Shown here piece after piece: positions 43,684 through 50,729 of a stretch of 64,000 nucleotides of DNA. Below the pieces are notes generated by a model. The model saw only the letters and a list, made by a program, of their open reading frames with translations. It was not told the DNA's origin and ran no database searches. The stretch comes from an uncultured Planctomycetia bacterium (lineage in GTDB: Bacteria > Planctomycetota > UBA1135 > GCA-002686595). Position 1 is the stretch's first letter. The number at the start of each line of letters is the position of its first letter. The stretch lies in NCBI GenBank assembly GCA_937952135.1, contig CALFYL010000004.1:27858-91857 (forward strand), in the 5' to 3' direction. A program made the translations under genes and the position numbers.

Positions 43684-43921
43684 GCGGCGCGAGAACGCCC
43701 CCGCCGCAGCGCCCGTGGGCCGCGACGGTTCCGCTGACGTCCCGGGAAGGCCGCCTCGGACAGCGGGCAGCCGCTTGGAACTCCCATTTCCACCGTTTGC
43801 GGGAATTCCGCCGCGAAGCCGGCGCGCCGGGTGGATGCTGGAACGTGAGCATCGGCGTCCCGCGTGGGCGTCGACTCGGAGTCGATCGAGTCGGCGGAGC
43901 GTCGACGGAAAGATGCGGGCG

Positions 43922-46135
43922 ATGGAGAAGCGAACTTCGGCCTCGATGTGGGTCCTGCGAGCCGGTGTTCTGGCTTCGGCGTTCCTGCTGGCCACGTCGC
44001 CGAGCGCCGCCGCGCAAGCAGGGATCGTCGGCTGGGGCCTCAACAGCAGCGGCCAGCTCAACCTTCCGCCGCTCGCGGATTCGTGCGCCGCGATCTCGAT
44101 CGGCTCGACCCACAGCGCGCTGCGCCTGACCGACGGCACCGTGCTGGTGTGGGGCAATTTCTCGACTCCCACGCCGCAGTTGACGCAGGGCCTGAGCTAC
44201 GTCGAGGTCGACGCGGGCGGCGCGTTCACGGCGGCTCGGCGATCGGACAACTCGGTGGTCGTCTGGGGAGGCCCGGCCTACCTTCAGAACATTCCGACGT
44301 TGGCGAGCGGTGTGTCGTTCGCGCAGCTCGACGCCGGGATCACGCACGTCGCGGCGTTGTGCTCCAACGGGACCGCGGTGTGCTGGGGCGGCAACGCCTA
44401 TGGCCAATGCAACGTGCCCGCGCTTCCGCCGAGCACGTCGTACGTCGAGGTCGCGGCCGGCAGCGAAGTGACCGTCGCACGTCTCTCGAACGGAGGCGTC
44501 TACTCGTTCGGCGGCAACTTCAACACGCTTTGGGCGCCGCCGTTGCTCGCGGGCGGGACGACGTATGTCGAAGTAGCCGCGGGCGACAACCACGCGCTCG
44601 CGCGGCGCTCCGACGGACGGGTCTTCGCGTGGGGCGAGAACACCCACGGCCAGTGCAACGTGCCGGTCCTTCCGGCGGGTGTCACGTACGTCGAGATCGC
44701 GGCCGGCGCCGCGCACTCGCTCGCGCGACGTTCCGACGGCGCCATCGTGTCCTGGGGGCACGGCCTGTTCGGCCAGGCCGCCGCTCCGGCATTGCCGCCT
44801 GGACTGACGTACCTCGAGATCGACGCCGGAGGCTTCAGCTCGGCGGCGCGGCGCTCCGACGGCTGGATCGTTCCGTGGGGCAACCAGAACATCGTGCCCG
44901 GCCGTCCGGTGTACTCGCAGATCGCGGCCGGCCGGTCGCACTCGCTCGCCTTCCGCTCCGACGCTGTCGTGCGCGCCGCGGGTTCGAACGACTACGGGCA
45001 ACTCGATGTGCCGCCCAGCGGAGGCATCACGGAGTACGTCGGGATCGCCGCCGGCTCGAACCACTCGCTGGCGTTGCGCTCCAACGCGCAGGGACGAGGC
45101 TGGGGGTGGAACTTCTGGGGGCAGTGCGTCGTGCCGTTCGAACCGTCCGGGCTCTACGGCATCGACGGCGGCGGCAATCATTCCGCGGCGCTGACCTTGG
45201 ACGGTCGCATTCTCGCGTGGGGCGCGAACTTCAGCGGGCAGTGCAACGTGGTCGCCGCTCCGCCGGGTCAAGACTACATCGACGTTTCGTGCGGCGACTC
45301 GCACACGGTCGGTCTGCTCTCCAACGGAACGATCGCCGCGTGGGGCGCGAACTCCTACCAACAGTGCGTGCCGCCGCCTCTGCCGCCCGGCCTTTCGTAC
45401 ATCGCGATCTCGGCGGGTGCGTACCACACGCTCGCGTTGCGCTCGAACGGAACGGTGGTCGCCTTCGGCGAGAACAGTGTCGGACAATGCGACGCTCCTG
45501 CGCCGCCGCCCGGTTTCGGCTTCGTCGCGGTGGAGGCGGGCGATTTGCACTCGCTCGCGCTGCGCTCGGACGGCGAGATCGTCGCGTGGGGTTTCAACCA
45601 GTACGGGCAGTGCAACGTGCCCGCGCCGCCAACGGGCTTTGGCTACACCGCGATGGCGGCGGGCGAGTACCACTCGCTCGGTTTGCTGGCGCCGAAAGCG
45701 GCCGTCCTCAGCTACTGCACCGCGGGCACGTCGACCAACGGTTGTACGCCGAACCTCTTCGCCACCGGTCTCGCGAGCGCGTCGGCGAGTTCCGGCTTCA
45801 CACTCTCGGTTCAAAATACCGAGGGCCAGAAATCGGGCCTGTGCTTCTACGGCATCAACGGACGCGACGCGCAGCCCTGGGGATCGAGCGGCGGGTTCCT
45901 GTGCGTGAAAGCGCCGACGCAGCGCATGTCGGTGCAGCATTCCGGGGGCACGCCGGGCGCCTGCGACGGCGCCTTCGCCACCGATTGGCTCGCGTTCCTC
46001 GCCAACCATCCCGGAGCGCTCGGAACGCCGCTCGCTCCCGGCGAAACGGTCAACGCACAGGCGTGGTACCGCGACCCGCCGTCGAACAAGGCGACGGGTC
46101 TGACGGCCGCACTGGAATTCCTCGTGCTCCCCTGA
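43922..46135 (+). CDS. Secreted RCC1-type beta-propeller with shared C-terminal domain
   Basis: About 737 aa from ATG 43922, with GGAAAG 10 nt upstream; ATG 43913 is in frame but too close to that site. Signal peptide VLASAFLLATSPSAAAQA. From residue ~38 to ~590 there are around fifteen ~36-residue repeats of the form ...V-x-W-G-x-N-x-x-G-Q-C-N-V-P...Y-V-E-I-A-A-G-x-x-H-S-L-A-L-R-S-D-G-x, i.e. RCC1 blades, enough for two propellers. The final ~141 residues (YCTAGTSTNGC to EFLVLP) are the domain shared with the genes at 324, 47808 and 55031. Extracellular binding or adhesive role is inferred. Confidence 0.9.
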   Translation: MEKRTSASMWVLRAGVLASAFLLATSPSAAAQAGIVGWGLNSSGQLNLPPLADSCAAISIGSTHSALRLTDGTVLVWGNFSTPTPQLTQGLSYVEVDAGGAFTAARRSDNSVVVWGGPAYLQNIPTLASGVSFAQLDAGITHVAALCSNGTAVCWGGNAYGQCNVPALPPSTSYVEVAAGSEVTVARLSNGGVYSFGGNFNTLWAPPLLAGGTTYVEVAAGDNHALARRSDGRVFAWGENTHGQCNVPVLPAGVTYVEIAAGAAHSLARRSDGAIVSWGHGLFGQAAAPALPPGLTYLEIDAGGFSSAARRSDGWIVPWGNQNIVPGRPVYSQIAAGRSHSLAFRSDAVVRAAGSNDYGQLDVPPSGGITEYVGIAAGSNHSLALRSNAQGRGWGWNFWGQCVVPFEPSGLYGIDGGGNHSAALTLDGRILAWGANFSGQCNVVAAPPGQDYIDVSCGDSHTVGLLSNGTIAAWGANSYQQCVPPPLPPGLSYIAISAGAYHTLALRSNGTVVAFGENSVGQCDAPAPPPGFGFVAVEAGDLHSLALRSDGEIVAWGFNQYGQCNVPAPPTGFGYTAMAAGEYHSLGLLAPKAAVLSYCTAGTSTNGCTPNLFATGLASASASSGFTLSVQNTEGQKSGLCFYGINGRDAQPWGSSGGFLCVKAPTQRMSVQHSGGTPGACDGAFATDWLAFLANHPGALGTPLAPGETVNAQAWYRDPPSNKATGLTAALEFLVLP

Positions 46136-46208
46136 GCGCCGCGTCCGCCGTTCAACAGGACGTCGAGAGAGGACGCAGCGATCGCCGCGCGTCGCTCAAA
46201 CAGGATGG

Positions 46209-46292
46209 GTGGACCGGGCTTCCTGACGTCGCGGGTTACGTTGCGACGGAAGACACCAGCCGCGGCGCAGAGCCGCAAGGAAGCCGGTCCAC
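46209..46292 (+). promoter_or_regulatory. 5' hairpin that hides the transposase ribosome binding site
   Basis: Arm 46209-46224 pairs with 46278-46292 over 15 bp with one bulged G, ending on the base before the ATG at 46293. The 3' arm includes the Shine-Dalgarno AAGGAAG (46277-46283). Inside are two smaller stems: CGTCGC/GCGACG (46227-46232 with 46243-46248, 10-nt loop) and GCGGC/GCCGC (46262-46266 with 46272-46276). The fold is a three-way-junction shape. It should block translation on long read-through transcripts. A dual role as part of a bridge RNA is possible but not shown. Confidence 0.65.
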
Positions 46293-47405
46293 ATGCAGAC
46301 AATAGCTCAGTTCGTCGGTCTTGACGTTCACAAGGACACCGTGGCGATTGCCGTGGCGCCGGGCGGTCCCGGCATGGAGGTCAGCGAGCTCGGCACGCTG
46401 CCCCACGACGTGCCGCGGATCGTCAAGCGCCTGCTGAAGCTCGGCGAGGCGGAGACGATCCACGTCGCGTACGAGGCAGGGCCGACGGGCTACGGGTTGT
46501 GTCGCGCGCTGCAGGCCGCGGGCATCTCGTGCGTTGTCGTCGCACCGTCGAAGACTCCGCGGGCGAGCGGCGATCGCGTGAAGACGGATCGCCGCGACGC
46601 GATCAAGCTCGCTCGCTTCCTGCGCGCGGGTGAGCTCGTGCCGGTCGCTCCGCCCGAGCGCGATGTCGAGGCGCTGCGCGATGTCGTGCGCGCTCGCGAG
46701 GACGCCGTGTTCGCGCAGCGCACCGCGCGCCAGCAGCTCTCCTCGTTCCTGCTGCGCCACGACCGCAAATGGACGGGCAAATCCGCATGGACCCAGGCGC
46801 ATGTTCTGTGGATCCGCGGCCAGCGCATGGAAAGCGATGCGCAGCAGCGTGTGCTCGAGGATTACGTGCGTGAGGTGGAGCGACAGACCCAGCGCGTGGC
46901 GGAGGCGACCGCTCACATCGAAGAGCTCGCGCCCCAGACCGCGTCCTGCGCGCAGCTCTTCAAGTGGCTGCAGGCGCTGCGCGGCGTCGGCGTCATCGTC
47001 GCCGCCACGATCGTGGCCGAGATCGGAAACCTGCGCCGCTTCCGCACCGCGTCGCAGCTGATGTCGTACGTCGGTCTGGTCCCCAGTGAGCGCTCGAGCG
47101 GCGCGGCCGTGCGACGCGGCGCCATCACCAAGGCTGGCAATCCGCACGTGCGTTGGAAGCTCATCGAAGCGGCCTGGCATGCACGTCTGCGGCCGGCAAT
47201 GACTATCAGGCTCAAGCGGCGCAGCGAGGGCGTGCCGGCAGAAATCTGCGACATCGCCTGGAAGGCGCAGAAGCGCCTCTACGCGCGCTACTGGAAGCTG
47301 ACCTCGCGCGGCAAGCGCTCGCAGACCGCGGTGGTCGCAGCAGCGCGCGAGCTGTGCGGGTTCGTGTGGGCCATCGGTCAACACGCGCCCACACCTGCGG
47401 CCTGA
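46293..47405 (+). CDS. IS110-family transposase
   Basis: 370 aa, intact. N-terminal RuvC-like DEDD domain: FVGLDVHKDTVAIAVA holds the first Asp (~10), HVAYEAGPTGYGL the Glu (~58), and VKTDRRDAIKLARFL the paired Asp residues (~97-101). A helical middle is followed by the C-terminal transposase_20 domain with LRGVGVIVAATIVAEIGNLRRFRTASQLMSYVGLVPSE and GAITKAGNPHVRW, carrying the catalytic Ser region. Members recombine DNA guided by an element-encoded bridge RNA. Confidence 0.93.
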   Translation: MQTIAQFVGLDVHKDTVAIAVAPGGPGMEVSELGTLPHDVPRIVKRLLKLGEAETIHVAYEAGPTGYGLCRALQAAGISCVVVAPSKTPRASGDRVKTDRRDAIKLARFLRAGELVPVAPPERDVEALRDVVRAREDAVFAQRTARQQLSSFLLRHDRKWTGKSAWTQAHVLWIRGQRMESDAQQRVLEDYVREVERQTQRVAEATAHIEELAPQTASCAQLFKWLQALRGVGVIVAATIVAEIGNLRRFRTASQLMSYVGLVPSERSSGAAVRRGAITKAGNPHVRWKLIEAAWHARLRPAMTIRLKRRSEGVPAEICDIAWKAQKRLYARYWKLTSRGKRSQTAVVAAARELCGFVWAIGQHAPTPAA

Positions 47406-47659
47406 GCGCAAACATCACGCTCTTTTCCATCACAAGATCAGGTTCCGCGAGGACGGCGGACGACCCGGCGAACAACGACGGGAGGGGACTCTCGATCATG
47501 TCCGTTGGGCAAGCGGCCGCGAGGCCGCCCACGCCCGCTCTCAAACTGAGTCAGCCCTTTCCAACGAACGCCTGAAATGCGGTAGCCAACCCGCGAATAT
47601 CAAAATGCAACGCCGTGAAGCGAGCCGGCGTTCGCCGTCCCCGCACCTGATTCTCGTAG

Positions 47660-47729
47660 GCTCGTTTCTCGAGCTCCACGCGCACGACCACCAAGGGTGA
47701 GCCGTGCGCGTGGAGCTCGAGAAACGAGC
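47660..47729. repeat. 26-bp perfect inverted repeat
   Basis: The arms are 47660-47685 (begins GCTCGTTTCTCGAGCTCC) and 47704-47729 (ends GGAGCTCGAGAAACGAGC), identical as reverse complements over all 26 bp, with an 18-nt loop. It lies in the 400-bp gap between the transposase and the FG-GAP gene. No T-run on either side. Could be part of the IS, its target site, or a structured RNA. Confidence 0.8.
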
Positions 47730-47778
47730 GAGGCCAGCCGCGCAAAGCAACTGGCCCCACAAATCAAGCACCCTCGAC

Positions 47779-47794
47779 GTCAACGGCAGTTGAC
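47779..47794 (-). terminator. Short hairpin after the FG-GAP gene
   Basis: GTCAAC (47779-47784), loop GGCA, GTTGAC (47789-47794), 13 bp beyond the stop at 47808 on the minus strand. On that strand the hairpin is followed by a T-containing stretch ending TTGATTT. A palindrome GGTGCACC lies between it and the stop. Confidence 0.45.
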
Positions 47795-47807
47795 AGGTGC
47801 ACCCATA

Positions 47808-49505
47808 TCACGGACGCACGAGGAAGCGCACCGCGTCGGTCAAGCCGATCGCGGGCATGCTGAAGGGATCGCGGCTCCAGTACTGGGCGAACCCCTCGGC
47901 GCCGACGAAGAGCTCGGGATCGACGCCCGACACGAGCAGCGCGCCGAAGTCGAAGACGTAGGCGCCCGTGCAGTCGGCGCCGCTCGCGCTGCCGCCCGAG
48001 TTCTGCGGCGAGGTGCGGATCAGCGGCGGCGCGATGCACAAAACGCCGCCTTGGAACGGCGTCGCGGCCGACGCGTAGCCGTACACGAGCAATCCGCTGC
48101 GCTGGTTGAGCACGTTCGTCGCGCCGATCGTGAACGGCGACGCCGCGCTCACGCTCGGCCGGCCCGCGAACGCGATCGCCGGCGTGCAGCCGAGCCCGTT
48201 CACTTTCGCGGTGCAGTACGTCTCGGCTTCCGGCGTCAAGCGGTACACGTAGGCCGCGCCCGCGTTCTGGCCCGCGAGCCGCGTGTCGTCGCCCGGGGCG
48301 CCGATGAGCACGCGCTCGCCGTCCGTCGCCGCCGCGAAGCCGAAGTCGGCGCCGAGCTCGAGCGCCGTCGAGCGCAGCGCCGTGTTGAACACGAAGCCGG
48401 CCGCGCCGCGCTCGAAGAGGAACGCGTTGCCCGTGAACTGCCCCACCGGCGAATGCGCCTGGCTCGCGCCGACGACCAGCGCTTGTCCACCGAGCGCGAC
48501 GCTCGAGCCGAAGCGCGCACTCGCCTGCAGATCGGGCGAGGCCAACTTCTCCGCGAACGCGAAGCCCGTCGGCGCGTCGGCGAAGACGTACGCGGATCCC
48601 GCCTCGAACGAGCCGCTGAGCGTATCGCCGGGAGCGCCGACGACGAGCTCGCCACCGCGCAAGGCGACCGACCAGCCGAAGAGATCGTTCGAGCCGTTGT
48701 CGGCCGGGATCAACTTCTGCGCGAGCGCGAATGCGCCGGCGGCGCCGCGGCGGAACACATAGGCCGATCCGCCGTTCGCCGCGTTCGTGTGGTTGTCGCT
48801 GTAGGCGCCGACGACCAGCGTGTCGCCGTCGAGCGCTAGCGCGTGCGAGAAGTAGTCGAAGGCCGAGCCGTCGCCGGGAATCAAGCGCTGGAGCTGCGTC
48901 CACGCGCCGCCCGCAAAAACGTAGTGGTACGCCGCGCCGCCGTCGAACGAGCCGCCCGAGTGGTGGTCGTCGGCCGCGCCCGCGATCAACGTGTCGCCTT
49001 CGAGCGCCAGCGACCATCCGAGCGCCTCTCCGATGTCCGCGCCGACGCCGACGAGCTTCGCCGTCTCGACCCACCCGGTCGCGCTGCGTTCGAACACGTA
49101 CACCGCGCCGCTGTCGACGGCGTTCGCATCGGCGCCCGGCGCGCCCACGGCGAGTCGATCGCCATCGAGCGCGACCGCGACGCCGAAGCGATCCCCGGCC
49201 GTGCCGTCGCTCGCGCGAAGCTCGGCGATTTCGACCCAACCCTGCGGCTGACGCTCGAACACGTACGCGGCGCCGACGAGCGAGCCGTTGAGCGAACTCA
49301 CGCCCGGCGCGCCGACGAGCGCTAGATCGGGTCCGAGGGCAAGTGAAAGCGCGAAGCTGTCGAAGCTCGCGCTCGACTGCGGCTCGAGCCGCGCTTCGCG
49401 GACCGAGGCGAGGGGAGCGCTGCTCTGCGCGGCCAGCGGAAGGCCCGCGAGGAGCATCGAAGCGAGGGTCCGCAGGCGACGTTTCTGCACCACAAGTTGG
49501 TTCAT
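47808..49505 (-). CDS. Secreted FG-GAP repeat protein with shared C-terminal domain (copy 1)
   Basis: About 565 aa from ATG 49505, with AGGAGG 8 nt upstream. Signal peptide TLASMLLAGLPLAAQS. From residue ~40 to ~425 there are about seven repeats of the form D-x-F-G-x-x-V-A-L-D-G-D-x-L-x-V-G-A-P-x...G-A-A-Y-V-F-x-R, the FG-GAP blade of an integrin-like seven-bladed propeller. The last ~134 residues (YCTAKVNGLGC to RFLVRP) are the shared domain. Expected to be extracytoplasmic. Confidence 0.9.
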   Translation of the reverse strand: MNQLVVQKRRLRTLASMLLAGLPLAAQSSAPLASVREARLEPQSSASFDSFALSLALGPDLALVGAPGVSSLNGSLVGAAYVFERQPQGWVEIAELRASDGTAGDRFGVAVALDGDRLAVGAPGADANAVDSGAVYVFERSATGWVETAKLVGVGADIGEALGWSLALEGDTLIAGAADDHHSGGSFDGGAAYHYVFAGGAWTQLQRLIPGDGSAFDYFSHALALDGDTLVVGAYSDNHTNAANGGSAYVFRRGAAGAFALAQKLIPADNGSNDLFGWSVALRGGELVVGAPGDTLSGSFEAGSAYVFADAPTGFAFAEKLASPDLQASARFGSSVALGGQALVVGASQAHSPVGQFTGNAFLFERGAAGFVFNTALRSTALELGADFGFAAATDGERVLIGAPGDDTRLAGQNAGAAYVYRLTPEAETYCTAKVNGLGCTPAIAFAGRPSVSAASPFTIGATNVLNQRSGLLVYGYASAATPFQGGVLCIAPPLIRTSPQNSGGSASGADCTGAYVFDFGALLVSGVDPELFVGAEGFAQYWSRDPFSMPAIGLTDAVRFLVRP

Positions 49506-49890
49506 GGGAACCTCCTGGGGACGGGCGGAGGGAAATCGGCGCGCCGAGTTTCGAGCGCGCGCCACCGGCGTCCGAGCGCGACGGCGCACGGCGCCGCCGG
49601 GGCGACGAACTAGCGCGTGCGTGGGCGCGCGGCCACCTGGCCCGGCAACCTACGCCGCAACGCATACTTTCGGCCATACGGCAGCGGAACTCGGCGGGTC
49701 CTGGGCCCACGAGGAGGGCTCGAGGCGCGAGTCCGCTGCGCTCGACGCCGCACTCCGCCGCCTTCCACACGCTCAGGCCGGTAACGCGCCGCGCTCGCGT
49801 CTGTAAACGACGCCCGCCGGACCGCGAGCGCTCCTCGACTCGATCGAAGGGCGCTCGCCGTCTTGTCCGCGCACGCCGCGCTCCGCCCCC
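49506..49890. other. Divergent intergenic region
   Basis: 385 bp between the FG-GAP gene (minus) and the DUF2752 gene (plus). It holds the FG-GAP ribosome binding site at its left edge. I see no convincing promoter, repeat or extra gene in the rest. Confidence 0.5.
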
Positions 49891-50235
49891 ATGACCCCCG
49901 ACCAGCGCAACACCGCACTGCAGATCGTCGCCGTCGCGATCGCGCCGCTCGCACTCGCCGCCCTCGCGGCGAGCCGGCTGTGGAGCGTCGAAGCCGTGGC
50001 CGACGGCGCGCCGGTCCGCCTCCTCGGCTTGACGCCTCAGCCGTGCCCCGGCTGCGGGCTCTGCGGAATGTCGCGCGCGTTCACCGCTGCGAGCCACGGC
50101 GACCTCGCCCGCGCGCTCGAATTCAACCCGCTCGTGGTCCTCGCCTATCCCGCGGCCTGGGCGCTCGTCGCCGCCGCGGGCTTCTTCGTGCTCCGCTTCG
50201 CTCGTCGTCGGCGCTGGGTCGCCGCAAGGAGTTAG
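49891..50235 (+). CDS. DUF2752 membrane protein
   Basis: 114 aa. Two membrane helices flank the DUF2752 signature PCPGCGLCGMSRAFTAASHGDLARALEFNPLVV (residues ~51-83), in which CPGCG, the Arg and GD-x-x-x-A-x-x-x-NP are conserved. A second Cys (GLCG) replaces the usual Thr. Function unknown. A TAG stop is followed two bases later by the next ATG. Confidence 0.9.
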   Translation: MTPDQRNTALQIVAVAIAPLALAALAASRLWSVEAVADGAPVRLLGLTPQPCPGCGLCGMSRAFTAASHGDLARALEFNPLVVLAYPAAWALVAAAGFFVLRFARRRRWVAARS

Positions 50236-50237
50236 CC

Positions 50238-50501
50238 ATGTCCACCATCTCGCTTGTGATGATCTGCGTCAGCGTGCTCAGCACCGCGGCAGGCCTGCCG
50301 TGCTGCATGGGCTGCTTGAATTGGGCCGCTGTGCCCCTCTCCATGGCGACGGTCGCCGTCGGTCTCGTGGGCCTGGCCACCGACAAGCGCCCCGACGGCA
50401 AAGTCAACGACCCCAATTTGCACCTCGCCGCGGTCATCGTCGGAGTTCTGTGCGCGGTGATCGGCGCGGCGCGCTGCACGCTCGGGAGCGGCGTGATCTG
50501 A
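50238..50501 (+). CDS. Small two-helix membrane protein, Cys-rich first helix
   Basis: 87 aa, AAGGAG 7 nt before the ATG. The first helix starts LVMICVSVLSTAAGLPCCMGCLNWAAVPL, with a CCxxC motif, and the second is AAVIVGVLCAVIGAARCTLG. The polar loop TDKRPDGKVNDPN lies between them. Cotranscribed with the DUF2752 gene. DUF4190-like spacing, but no confident family. Confidence 0.75.
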   Translation: MSTISLVMICVSVLSTAAGLPCCMGCLNWAAVPLSMATVAVGLVGLATDKRPDGKVNDPNLHLAAVIVGVLCAVIGAARCTLGSGVI

Positions 50502-50729
50502 ACCGACGCGCGAGTCGCGCGAATCGACCAGGAATTCGGCCCGTGCTGCGCGTTTCGACGCGGGGCGCGGGCCGGAGTCGTTCGAGAGCTGCGTCTTCGC
50601 CCCCAGTGCGCGGACGGGCCCCGCGCGAGCCCTCCCGATGGGTATCCGAGCCCGTCCACGTGGGTACAGCGCTTCGCCCGAGCGCACGGACTTGCCACGC
50701 CGCGCGAAGGGGTCCACGCTCTGCTTGCC

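Larger units (their letters stand above)
46141..47795 (+). mobile_element. IS110-family insertion sequence (ends approximate)
   Basis: The transposase at 46293-47405 plus flanking non-coding DNA. The ends are not resolved: IS110 elements lack conventional terminal repeats and target duplications. A possible subterminal inverted pair is GACGTCGAG (46159-46167) against CTCGACGTC (47773-47781), each joined to GCCGTT or its complement. The given limits only bracket that pair and should be read as estimates. IS110-family elements encode a bridge RNA in one non-coding flank; both flanks here (157 and ~400 bp) are long enough. Confidence 0.6.

Noticed and set aside
47660..47729. Simple bidirectional terminator
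   Set aside because: No T-run on either strand, and the 26-bp stem is far longer than usual.
47541..47783. Small minus-strand frames of 69-80 residues downstream of the transposase
   Set aside because: They run through the 26-bp inverted repeat, lack a convincing ribosome binding site and show no recognisable sequence.
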